Source: Streblospio benedicti (Eukaryota; Annelida; Polychaeta; Spionida; Spionidae). Taken from it: a stretch of DNA of 64,000 bases. Made by a program: the position numbers and the translations under genes. The stretch is from the NCBI GenBank assembly GCA_019095985.1, contig CM032669.1:37983040-38047039 (forward strand). The letters are read 5' to 3'. Below are positions 47,101 to 56,138 of the stretch, in pieces. Within the stretch, counting starts at the first letter, position 1. Each line of letters begins with the position of its first letter. A model generated the notes under the pieces. That model was not told the origin of the DNA and did no database searches. It worked only from the letters and a program-made list of their open reading frames with translations.

Positions 47101-48109
47101 GGGCTGAGTACTCTTCCTTTTTGTTCAGTGACAGACCTGCCATACAATGTGTGAAGAATAGATTATATGAGGTTCATAGCATACTCCTCTTTGTATAAGT
47201 TTTGCTGAAGTAGAAATAATGGGACATTGTTATGGTTTACCAGAAGAATTTCTGATGCTACAACTGTAAACCTTCCAATTTTGTGCATTTTGAGTAGCAA
47301 ATTGAATCATTCCTAGGTTAATGGTTCTTGACTGATCTGTTTCTGTAGATTTATGGTTTTGCCTGAGGGCAGCTCAACATGCTAATTGAATTTTGATCAT
47401 TGGTCACACATTTTTGGGATTCATTTCTAATCCGGTGAATAGTCCTATAGTAAGGATCTTATAGCACTTCAGGTGTTTGCCTTAAATGGCAAGTGCTTGA
47501 ATCTATCAAAAGATCGAAGCGTAGGGTGATAGGTTTCAATAGTTATGCCAGGGTTAAAGATTTCCTTATTTATTCATTGACAAAGCAGACATTGTTGTGA
47601 TTCAGCAGCAACCCCTGGTGCAAATGGTTTCATACAAATCCGTGTAAAGTCTGAGATTGTGTGAACTTTAATTTTCAGCATAAATCAAATTCTTCTGTAA
47701 AGTGCTATATCAAATATAAATGCTACCAATCCAGTATTGTATTATTTTTTATTAAATTCAACCCAAAAACATATCATTTATAATATTATTATACTATGGA
47801 ATCCAATAAATATGCTATTTTTAGTTTTATAACTGACTGAAAGTCTTATGTATCTTATATAAACATAAGAGTTGTATATGTAACATGCATATGCACCGAT
47901 GCACCCCAATTTACTCACTCCATTCATAGACTCTAGTCATCATACAGTAGATTGATCTTTATTATAGAGTATACATTGTACCACAATCTGTTCAAATTAT
48001 TAAAACTGCACTGCTGAAAAATCTTTCAGGTCTTTGGGTGATTGCCGCTTTCCTGTTTGTGGCCATAGTCGTCTTTTTGTTTGTGCCTTATGGTAAACAC
48101 AAGATATAA
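29110..48109 (+). CDS. STX8: Syntaxin-8 (Qc-SNARE), complete in eight coding exons
   Basis: Coding exons: 29110-29123, 34292-34391, 35181-35275, 38573-38683, 39422-39525, 40238-40330, 40656-40757, 48030-48109. Lengths sum to 699 nt, or 232 residues plus stop; human STX8 has 236. Every border is GT-AG and phases agree. N-terminus MSDSWLFNYDACSRQGQEIL parallels MAPDPW...YDSTCQIAQEI. Residues 39-107 form the helical N-terminal domain. The SNARE motif runs about 142-202 (EQDQGLDALSNILARQKQMG) with the zero-layer Gln at 171. A single C-terminal membrane anchor covers 208-225 (LWVIAAFLFVAIVVFLFV), followed by a short luminal tail. By family knowledge it works with syntaxin-7, Vti1b and VAMP8 in late-endosome fusion. 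The gene is divergent from fringe and convergent with netrin. Confidence 0.97.
29198..31990 (-). mobile_element. CR1-like LINE, decayed, lacking its 3' half
   Basis: Minus-strand order: a PHD-like finger start (SGDVSVNPGP, YPCGLCQRHVTWEDKAVCCE), then AVWYHIGCHHI and WICEKCGE. The endonuclease follows (SLERICNRNNSHVLVGG, LADSTKPDVIIRTESWLIPE, about 31030-30400). The reverse transcriptase closes it (LNPHKAAGPDKISPTVLREL, NYRPVSLTCILCKQLEHI, KQHGFRSKLSCETQLLEFTE, MDFSKAFDKVPHD, ending GVPQGS at about 29198). Several breaks. The rest of the reverse transcriptase and the 3' UTR are missing, which is opposite to the usual 5' truncation. Lies in syntaxin-8 intron 1, 75 bp from exon 1. Confidence 0.88.
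31379..31789. mobile_element. hAT-type non-autonomous element
   Basis: 411 bp with ends TAGGACTGCAACGATAC and, inverted, TAGGCCTGTAACGACAC. It is flanked by the perfect 8-bp duplication CTCTTCAC (31371-31378 and 31790-31797), diagnostic of hAT. It cuts the PHD-like finger of the LINE at 29198-31990. No transposase frame. Confidence 0.92.
32811..32984. mobile_element. Short foldback MITE
   Basis: 174 bp with inverted ends of about 33 bp sharing CCACTGGCACTTGTCACGAA; the centre is AT-rich. Target duplication not certain (possibly ATAT or TA). Confidence 0.75.
33085..34139 (-). mobile_element. Penelope-like element remnant with inverted arms (copy 2)
   Basis: Inverted arms of about 140 bp (33085-33226 and about 33998-34139) share GATTTTATACAAGAATTTAA, TTAGGAACCAAAATAC and GTTGTTGCGATAAC. 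Between them, minus strand 33580-33320, is a GIY-YIG endonuclease reading (IIYEVQCPGCKYTYVGETGR, then IKEHL). A basic linker-like reading lies at 33883-33599. No reverse transcriptase core is left. Confidence 0.8.
34149..34170. repeat. Poly-T run of 22
   Basis: Lies just after the right arm of the Penelope-like unit and about 120 bp before syntaxin-8 exon 2. Could be the tail of an element inserted on the minus strand. Confidence 0.8.
34292..34391 (+). CDS. STX8: syntaxin-8 coding exon 2
   Basis: 100 nt, phase 2 in and phase 0 out, encoding LFNYDACSRQGQEILEKLQE and RAREPKGSSNHAK. Acceptor CCAACAG, donor AAAG|GTAGAT. Confidence 0.95.
35181..35275 (+). CDS. STX8: syntaxin-8 coding exon 3
   Basis: 95 nt, phase 0 in and phase 2 out, encoding LSAHLRAQINQFSNDVNSLR and EGLVQAATRRQ. 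Part of the N-terminal helical domain. Confidence 0.95.
35425..36085. repeat. Dispersed repeat (AATTGGCAAAGTGCC family), copy 1
   Basis: The left part is an inverted repeat (AAGTGCTCAGAGAGCACAGC at 35431 and its complement near 35630, with TTGCCCATGRGTC inner arms). The right part has two rounds of AATTGGCAAAGTGCC, then AGTTTGAACGAAAT, CTAGCTTGTCC, and a (CATA)n stretch ending ACGAAACACAAGGCTTT. Relatives at 59222-59640 and 60008-60490. Confidence 0.75.
36107..36235 (-). repeat. Inverted copy of the 3565-3700 repeat segment
   Basis: Reads, on the minus strand, AAAGTTTGTGTGTATTTAGT, ATAATCGTGTCTTCTTCG, GATAGAATGGTATTTGA and AATTGAGCATGCTGA, matching 3569-3680. Confidence 0.75.
36581..37053. 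mobile_element. Non-autonomous DNA element with weak inverted ends
   Basis: Starts CAGGGGTCGATTTA and ends TAAGTCGACCTCTG. Inner GGCCCG-rich blocks near both ends are also inverted. The same five bases, ATGTA, flank it (36576-36580, 37054-37058). Superfamily not assigned. Confidence 0.65.
37054..37431 (+). repeat. Dispersed repeat, short copy of the 2582-3770 family
   Basis: Shares the ATGTACATTCTATCATTCAG start, GATTGACTGCACGTTAC, and the GATTGACACGACAATAGAG / CTCAAATCCTACA end with the long copy; the middle is much shorter. Confidence 0.7.
37432..38572. other. Syntaxin-8 intron 3, nothing definite
   Basis: A block near 37800-37910 (GAAATTATAAT ... CATGTAAAAGCCCACC) recurs near 53290-53360, so a small dispersed repeat is present. 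Otherwise AT-rich intron. Confidence 0.4.
38573..38683 (+). CDS. STX8: syntaxin-8 coding exon 4
   Basis: 111 nt, phase 2 in and out, encoding TAREVERRQIQLDELLTKEK and INLQFKNEGPSVSNQ. Matches EGDRRQNLLDDLVTRERLLL...FKNEG of human STX8. Confidence 0.96.
38870..39310 (+). repeat. SINE-like repeat, most complete copy
   Basis: The left half (AGGCTTTTATGAAGGGCC, GAGAGGACTT, CGGTGCTGACATGC) matches 16657-17000. The right half (ATGAACATACAAATCCCTAC, CCTAATCCAGTTC, AAAACTACTTTATACTC, ATGCTATAATTCCC) matches 17640-17870. No clear pol III boxes were recognised. Confidence 0.5.
39422..39525 (+). CDS. STX8: syntaxin-8 coding exon 5
   Basis: 104 nt, phase 2 in and phase 1 out, encoding GNLLGDVYSPADPWAEQEDM and DIAGIRAQQQTVIA; the linker before the SNARE helix. 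Confidence 0.96.
39711..40137 (+). mobile_element. Penelope-like element remnant with inverted arms (copy 3)
   Basis: Arms at about 39711-39835 and 40040-40137 are inverted copies (GTACATGTACCTCATATRGC, CTTTCACAAGGTTTT, CAGAGCAAGTAGGTTGG). Between them a plus-strand reading near 39940-40050 (VKILDCD, then LKPDLNKP) resembles the C-terminal end of the GIY-YIG domain. Same build as copies at 133 and 33085. Confidence 0.65.
40238..40330 (+). CDS. STX8: syntaxin-8 coding exon 6 (N-terminal SNARE half)
   Basis: 93 nt, phase 1 in and out, encoding QDQGLDALSNILARQKQMGL and DIGNEIEYQN. Contains the zero-layer Gln (residue 171). Confidence 0.97.
40656..40757 (+). CDS. STX8: syntaxin-8 coding exon 7 (C-terminal SNARE half)
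   Basis: 102 nt, phase 1 in and out, encoding LIDDIADGVDRTDQRLIRET and KHIRIVDRKSGAC. Donor GCTTGCT|GTAAGT. Confidence 0.97.
41418..42185. repeat. Inverted CCACCAGGGCGGC sites about 740 bp apart
   Basis: CTGCCACCAGGGCGGC plus CTGCA and GTCAGGGG occur at the left, and the same blocks inverted at the right. The DNA between is AT-rich. Either a MITE with about 20-bp ends or a pair of convergent CTCF-like sites; the repeat explanation is simpler. Confidence 0.55.
42196..44664. other. Syntaxin-8 intron 7, first part; no feature recognised
   Basis: AT-rich intron with scattered short open frames and no recognisable domain or repeat ends. Confidence 0.4.
44665..45059. mobile_element. Foldback MITE with 55-bp inverted ends
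   Basis: 395 bp. The ends start CACCGTCCGAAACCGG and, inverted, CACTGTTCAAAACCGG, and both continue with TGTAACC and AAATAGCAGC. Target duplication not resolved. Confidence 0.8.
45060..48029. other. Syntaxin-8 intron 7, second part; no feature recognised
   Basis: AT-rich intron without coding readings or repeats that I can support, ending at the exon 8 acceptor ATCTTTCAG. Confidence 0.4.
48030..48109 (+). CDS. STX8: syntaxin-8 coding exon 8 (membrane anchor and stop)
   Basis: 80 nt, encoding LWVIAAFLFVAIVVFLFVPY and GKHKI, then TAA at 48107-48109. A strong donor-like CAA|GTAAGT follows six bases after the stop (GT at 48116), so part of the 3' UTR may be spliced. Confidence 0.95.
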
Positions 48110-51100
48110 ATTCAAGTAAGTTTCATTACTATTTTGCATTTTGATTTTAAAGTTTGAACTTCATAGTAAATTTGAAATAAAAAGTTGTGTAATTTGATGA
48201 TGTAGGTTGAAAGAAATGAACATTGGACTGTATATACTAATGGACCTTGCCGAAAACGTACGTCTAACGTTAGAAAAGGCTTGAAATCGCAGCACGTGAG
48301 TCTCACAAACAAATGCACGTGTTACTTGGTTGAAATGAAGTCACAGACTGTGTATCAGTATTAACATTTGTATGAGTTTAAGAAAAAACGTTTGACGTCC
48401 TCACAAAGTGTTAGTACTGTACTGACTGCTAAATGCATTTATAAAGTAGGGCAAAATCAGTTGTCATTTCCGTACATATTATTAAAAACTATGTGTTAGA
48501 AAGTGATAGAGTGTAATTTTAAATGATAAATACGTGACTGCAACTAGTAGTGTTGAAAAGAGAAGAGGTTTACAGTTAAGTAGGTATATAGCATAGTTAA
48601 TGACAATATTTATTTTTATGATTTTTTATAGGTTAAAATCGTGGAAAATGTGTGATCCTCTGAAAAAAGGAAATTTTAAACCAATATATCTATTTTTTAT
48701 AATAATATATTTTCATTGTGCAATTGGATACATGTTATTATGTGCATGTATTGTAAATTTTATGGGAAAATATCAATTTTTCATTGATTACTAAGTAGCA
48801 AATTAACCACAAAGTTTGCAATCTGTTTCGCTCACATTTGGGTCCCCTTGCAAACTGCACATTTATAAGTGAGAATTATAATCTTATGACGGCATTAAAC
48901 ATCCGTATCAGTACGTCTATATAACAGCAAGAGGATGCAATTAATAAATCTGTGAAGTTCATTTATCCTTTTACAGGAAACTTGTCAAATTCTTTAACAA
49001 CCTTAGTCACTTTTCCTGAAAATGCGGTAAATCTTTGTTTGTGAGAACGCGCCTATGTGCATGTGGCTTTTTTTTACGTTAGCCGTACGTTAGGAATAGG
49101 AAAGGTGCATTATACAATGATATGAAGATTTTTATGACTATATGTCAAATGAAATCTATGTGCATGTGATTATAAGTGTCTTACATGAACAACATATCTG
49201 GTAAAGTAAAGCACATTCTCAAATCTGTTCTTCACGGGGAACAATTACCACCCCTATGAGTTGTTTTCTTATCAGCTTCCTAATGTTAGGTTTGTTTTCT
49301 TAACAGCTTTGCTTGTAGGTGTATCCTAATAGGTAAATGTTTGAAGAAGCTTGGTTCATGTATAGCCATCTTTTCTATTAATGTCCCCATCAGCAGGCAC
49401 TCTCATTAGTAACTCCTTATTTAGTACATTAGCTCTCTGAAATTCCTTTAAAATTTCAGTCTAATTGTACACTAAATATAAACTTTTCAGTATGAATAAT
49501 TTAAAAAAGAATTTTCTTAAATTTCAAACAGATCGCATTGGTTCCACTCATTGGCCACACAGAGCATAATTTATCCATCTCTTTCTTTGATTGGTTATTG
49601 GTATTTTTTTATCTGGAAAGTGCTAGATTACCTAATATATAGTCATTCCAATCACAGTCTCATTACATTGCATGTCACTTGCCATAACAAATTTTCTCAA
49701 CTGAAGGATAGTGTCAATGTTTGACCACATAGCTTGAAGGCAAATAATGTAACTTATTGTTACATCTTGTTTGCATTTCTTAACATTGTTTAATTGTTTT
49801 CATTTCATTACCAGACTGGTCATATTGTTACAACCTTGGCAAACAGAATTAATGAATTTCACAGATTTTCTTACTCTAGAAGTGAAGCCCATAGGAGTCC
49901 ATGACTAACTATCCTATTAAGATTTTACATATTTTTTCTTTTAATTACCAAATATATATGTCATATCTCAGAATAGTTCCTACCAAATTCTTTTCGTTAT
50001 CTTGAATTGACTATGCTGTGGTCCTCTTTTCTCTCTTCATTAGCTCATATGTATTTCCTGTGACATTTGTCAATATAACGTTTTTAGGTTTTTAAACTAC
50101 GGGATGTGTTTCTTGTGATGTGCAATGTAGATGAGATGCGTTTCTGTGTTAACCACTATTCCGTGTTGTAATGCCACCAGCTGTGTGAAGACAAGCTTGT
50201 TTGTCAAGATGCTTCTCTTTCCTCACATGCTCTGACATTATCCTATTTGCTCCTGTCACTTTCACTTGCTTTGTTACAACAACTGACAATTTGCTGTCTT
50301 ATGTAATAACGTTATATTGATGTTATTATAGGTATGCTACAACACATTGATTTCTTCCAATCTGAAGAGTGAAGACTAATTGTTTGTAAATATTGATGTG
50401 TAATATGATGTTGAGATTATCGTAATATAAATGTTAAGTGTATGCCAATTATAAAAGTTACTGTATTATTAGTTAGATGTCAATTATTGCACTGTTATAA
50501 TTTGAATTGCTGTCCTTGTAACTGGTAACCTAACTATTCAGAGTTATCGTGAGTTGCCGTGAGCCATGTAAACATTTTATGCTGTAGCGCCTGAAAATAA
50601 ACAACTCACAATAAGTGTGAATGAACAAGCATTTATTATGCTTGGTGATATCCAAAAGCTCTGCAGGATTTCTAAGAAGTTTATAAAATTTAGAAGACAT
50701 CAGTTAGATAAACTGGGAAGTTCTGGCAAATCACAATGCAAATCTCTGTTTTGTATGCAAGACAATGCTAAAGCTGGATTTAAGACTGCTCCCTGACAAA
50801 GTGCCAATCTACACAACTCCATGTTGCCATTATATAAGAACATTTTTGCTTCTTAAATCCAGCAATATAGGAGTCCACATACAAGAGAATTTCTGTCTTT
50901 AACACCACAAGCTTTGACTAGCATTCAATGGCATGTTTTTGTTAGATCATTTTATGCTATATTTCAATTTTTTTCTTCTGGAGTTTTTACTTTGAGAACT
51001 TTCAGGGTGCTATTCAAACACATCAATTTAGCTAAGTAAACTTTCGCTTGCCATTTACTATAGGTAAAAAATTAATTAATGGATTCGTTCGGCTAAATTT

Positions 51101-52306
51101 TACTGAATTCTATACACCAAATAAGGGATTGATACATTGTCAATTAAAAGCTTCAGGCTGCTCTTTTGGTGGTCCTAAGTTCTTGCAATGTTTGTCATGT
51201 CTGTGTTCTGTATTATGAATTTGTATTTGTACTGGGAATATCCTGTTGGATATGTAATTTTTAAAGAATCATTCCTCTAAATATTTACCCTTATTTGTGA
51301 AATATTTACTAAAATCTACTTGTTTTTTCTTTTCTTTTCAACCTGCCGAACATGGAAAACTTTTGTCAAACTCTGTAATACAGTGGGGCCCACTTTATTT
51401 GACCTCACAAAAGTTGATCACACACTTAAGCAGAAATCCTTTCAATTTCCCTTCCTATCGATCATAAATGAATAAAACTCTTATTTCAAAAGCTTTGACT
51501 CGATAAATTGATAGTTTTTTTTTAATAGCAAAATATTAGAAACACACATTCTTATGTAACGTCTGAGGACTCGTCAGAAATTTTTACTGAGAAAATAACA
51601 TATGAGTATTACAAATACTGTATTGTAAACATAATCTTTATATAACAATGACCAATTCACTAATTCTTCAAAATTTATAGAATATAATCGTCCACCTCCC
51701 CTCCATCTTCAACTTATAATTGCTCATTTTCTTTCTTTTTTTTTTCTTCAACTTTCAGAAGAACAGACCTCTGTATCCTTTGAGGGTATATGTGTATGAC
51801 TATTTTTATTACTATATGCTGTGTTTAACATTTTATACATTGCTCTGTGATATTTACTATGCATTCCACTGATGTGTAATAAACCTATGCAATGCAATAC
51901 ATTTAGGGTTATTGGATGCCTGCAAAGTTTCTCACCATGCCTATCTGTCCTCTGCTATTTTCATCTTCAAATTAAAAGTCTTCATTGATGGTACTTTTCT
52001 AAGACTGTGTGGATCTATCTGTGTTATATTGGTTGCTAGCAACCCTCCTTTTGTATGTTCACATCTGTTTATGCATTGCTATGTGTACTTGCCGAACCCA
52101 AGTCTTGCCTCAACACTGACTCCAAATCAGGCAACTCCAGCTTTTTGTACAGGGAGGAAGAGCTCAAACTGACATTGCTTGCAATCCTGAGCGCCATTTG
52201 ACCACATTTCGAACTAGTAGATTGACATACAGATCTCTTGGCACTTTCTATCATTGCACAGGTCACAACCAATATTTTGCAAAAAACTTGTTTGCAAGTC
52301 GTGTAC
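48110..52306. other. Syntaxin-8 3' UTR and convergent intergenic DNA
   Basis: AATAAA occurs at 48176 and near 50596 and 51887; which one is used cannot be told. The rest is AT-rich without a recognised gene. Confidence 0.4.
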
Positions 52307-52309
52307 TAA

Positions 52310-52775
52310 GGGAGCGACCATCATTAATTTTACAGGGGGGCATCATTTGGTATTGACAAAATGAAAAAATTGAACGCCCTCCTTTACTCTCTACGATGAA
52401 ATTGAATGCCCTCCCAAACAAACAATGGCATATTTTCATATTACAGTTTGATATTGGACAGATTCCCTGAAAACTGTTTAAAGTGCATTGCAACAATCAT
52501 TCACTGTCAATGGTCAATGAATACATATTTAGCAATCTATTTGACTTGTTGACATTACAATACAGTTAAATCCAAAAGCATGCATATTGCAGGAATGCAT
52601 CAATTCGCGACAAAAGTGAGTAAAATATTACCTTTTCAGTTTGAGAATTGAGTGCCCTCACTCTGACTTTGAATTAAAATTGAGCGCCCTCACTTCTGTG
52701 ACCTAAGAAAATTAAGCGCCCCCCCCCCACCAAATGACCACCCCCCTCCCTGTACAATTAATGATGGTCACTCTC
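52310..52775. mobile_element. Harbinger-like MITE (GGGAGCGACCATCATTAATT family), full copy
   Basis: 466 bp flanked by TAA (52307-52309, 52776-52778). The inverted ends share GACCATCATTAATT and TACAGGG. The interior holds repeated GAATTGAACGCCCTC-like phrases. Relatives at 58169 and 58439. Confidence 0.85.
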
Positions 52776-52778
52776 TAA

Positions 52779-55700
52779 TTAGCATGTTTATGGAGCACAA
52801 CAGTTTTTGGATATATTTAGCTGTAATAATATCATTTTCTCATTTCGTCATATACACTTCATATAGACTTGGGTTCTAGAGATAAAGAAACAAACATTGC
52901 ATGCCATTCACTATTTTATATTTGTAGATTTGCATTGTGGGATGCCGGGTGGTCAAGCATCAATTGCTGGCAGCCTGCAGGATGCCCTCCAGAATTGAGG
53001 ACACGGTGGCCTGAAATCCCTTTAGACATTACACATTCACCACTCTGGGCCTTATGCCATAAACTATTATTTTTCATGTCTCTCTTCATTGCTAATCATA
53101 GGTTCATCCTATTGCAGTTACATATGGTATATTAGTATGAGCAACTTTGAGAAATATTGTTGTCTTCAGCTCGGATTCATTAATGTTACTGTTGCTTGTT
53201 ATGTAAAAATGTGCAATGACAATATTTCATTTTTAAAGAAATATGTTGTAATATACCACCATATATGACTATCCAAAAGCCCATCCTAAATCTGGGTTTC
53301 ATCCAAATCAGAAATATTGAAATTATAATCTAAAAAGACATTCATGTAAAAGCCCACCCCTTTATTATCTTTTTTTCGTGGATGATATAATCTGCTATGA
53401 GGAAATACGTTATCTACCCTTTTTAAAAAGTTACAGTTTTGGGACTATGGTCAGATTAGTGTGTAGACACGTGTGCCAGTATATTTTATCAATATTTCCA
53501 AAGAATCCATATTTAGTGGTTGGCATTTGCAGTAGAGATAAGTCTGGGCACTAGAGTAATTGTTTTGATGTGCAATATTTTCTTTTTTTTTGCCAATAAT
53601 TTTGAGTGCACTAGGCACACATAAGTGATGTTTGTATTGGGTATGTATGTTGAATATGATTCAATAGAAATTGTTGTTTACAATATTTTCTTAACAAGAG
53701 TTTTGATCTTTGAGAAAGCGTATTGTATATTCTAATTTGTAATATGGAGTCTACTAACTGGGGAACATAATTCTTGCACAAACACCCTTTGCAAATGCAT
53801 GGTTTTAAATGCTAGTGAATCACAAGTGCAGGAATGTTCCAACACACAAAGAATCTGTTCTTTCGGGAATTGAGTGTGCTGTTAGAGACAATAATTAGTA
53901 GACGTGCATGAATTGAGCATGTCAACTTGTGACAAAGAAACTGGAGTAGGGGGCAAGAAGACCATGACCTTGCTCTGAGCCACTCTAATCTTGCGAAAAT
54001 GCAAATGTCCCTGCTTATTTCAGAGATGTGATTACCAGATGTAAATGCAAGTGTTGTAAGATTGCTGATATTGGCAATCCAAAAGTGTGAAGGACTGAAT
54101 GGACCGCCAGTAATTGCATTTGTGTGCAAGAACTTCACAAAGTGTATCAGGATTTTCAGTTAATTAATGAATTAATCCACTTCTGCGCAAGTTAGAGAGA
54201 GGTATGGGGGTATACATGCCTAGCATAATGTAACGATTTCTTATCCTTATATCATTGAAGATTATAAAGCTATCAAAAAGTTTCAAAATGCAAATCCATT
54301 GAATTTAAGGATTTCAATGATACAAGTGAAGCCAATTATTAGCAAAGCATAATTAAGTAAATGGTAACAGATTATGGGATTGTTTCCCAATTGAGTAGCC
54401 AAAGTAATTGAACAGTAGCACATTTTAGCAAAATGTTTAGAGGAAGGAGTAAAACGTGTCTTATGTTGCCAAATGCTCGTGATCAACCTACCCCTCGTTT
54501 GTGACTTGATATTTATGTAGTGGAACGAAGTGCAAATGTAATAGTGAAGTGACTGTATATTGTGTGTTTATGCATAAAAGACTTGGCAATGGTCATGTGT
54601 ATGTTAACATTTCATATTGTATTCATAGAGTATATCATGTATAACTATCATTAACGGTATCATTAATAACTCTATCATTAATAATATCACTAATTATATG
54701 CATACATCAGTTAAAAGTTTAACGACAGTAAAAAATACATATTATATATTTATTTAAGAACGATAATATACAGACTTAAGTTGTAAACATGCTGTGCATG
54801 TTATAACACAGTAACAGTAATGATTTCTTGTACACTATAATTTTATTATTGAATAAAAAAAATGAGACAGTAAGCAAATATCAACAACAGCTCATGTTCA
54901 AAATGTGTGGAATATACATGCACATATATATTTTTTATCAAGAAAATGAATTTATGTTTACCATAAAATTATATGACTGAAAAATAGTGGATTTATTTGT
55001 AGAATGTTTTTTGCAATTTATGTCCGATAAAGTAAAATAAAATATTTAAATAAAAATAATTGTGTTTTCATTTTTGTATTTACCTAAAATGTACAATATT
55101 AGATTTATTGTAACGTTAGTAACTTCTACTAGAAAACAAATATAATTTGTCAATGTAATACCGGTAATATGTAAGTCACATGAACACCATGTTAATATCA
55201 ATGTAAGTAATTTGCCAGTTGAATATAATAATTTATACAAATATATACAGATTTATACACTACAAAAGAATTTTTTTGTTTTACAAAATCACACTCAAGT
55301 TCTGCTTCACATATACATATATATATATATTGCTACTCGAGCAATTTAATACTTTTGTATAAAACACCCCTTAACCAATTTCACTTTCTGATCACTCGGA
55401 TCATTTTCCACTGGACGAGATTCAATCCTGTTAAAATGCATTATGTTTTTACCAAACATAACCTTTAATAATAATTGGTTTATTGGATAGCTATAATAGT
55501 AAAGTGCTATAACTAACTATTTTTACAATAATTTAATCCTTTTTAAGTCAACTACATAATACTATCAGTTATAGAGAAGCCACCAGTATCACCACTGTCA
55601 CTCTCGTATATATCTGTTTCTTGCATTGCATTTTTTAACTTATGAAACCCATTACACATTTTAGATTCCTCCAAAATATTTGGAGAACTTTATTGGAAAT

Positions 55701-55833
55701 ACGGATCCCACATCACAGACGAATTCGTTGATTTCATAAAAGGGGTTACTACTGGGCAAATTAGGAATAGCTAATTTAATTATCCAATAAAGATCACTGG
55801 CTACTGACATGTCTTCTGGCATTAGGGCCTGCC
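52779..55833. other. Intergenic DNA between the MITE and the netrin stop
   Basis: AT-rich; contains the netrin 3' UTR at its right end (minus-strand AATAAA near 55690, about 140 nt after the stop). A small dispersed repeat near 53290-53360 also occurs at 37800. No gene recognised. Confidence 0.4.
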
Positions 55834-56138
55834 CTATTTGCAATATCTCTGGAATTTCCTTAACCGTCTCTCCCATTCATCTTTCCACCGGACAACAATA
55901 CTTGTTCTGTCCAATACTATCCCATCATTATCAGGAGCTTTTCCATCTTTGCCAATTACAAGGTACGTTTTTCGTAAACGAACTTTGGGACATTTGCAAG
56001 AGAGATCATCTGCTGACACCCAAATTGTTGAAGTCCCTCGTTTGATTCGATTGTCACGTTTGAAAATGTTCATAACATTTGCTGAGAATTTGACCCACTG
56101 GCCGACTGTCTCTCTTTCCACGATTTGGACCTGAAGAG
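55834..56138 (-). CDS. NTN1: netrin terminal coding exon (most of the NTR domain)
   Basis: 305 nt. The acceptor must be ACTTTTACAG before CTCTTCAG; the alternative AG eight bases further breaks the frame. The stop TAG is at 55836-55834. Confidence 0.95.

Noticed and set aside
52869-53135. 88-residue open frame in intergenic DNA
   Set aside because: No recognisable domain and low-complexity tail; length is within chance expectation.
56130-56138. Alternative acceptor for the last netrin exon (CTCTTCAG before GTCC)
   Set aside because: It would leave the upstream exon out of frame; the acceptor eight bases upstream joins in frame and gives RDFALQVQI, as in other netrins.
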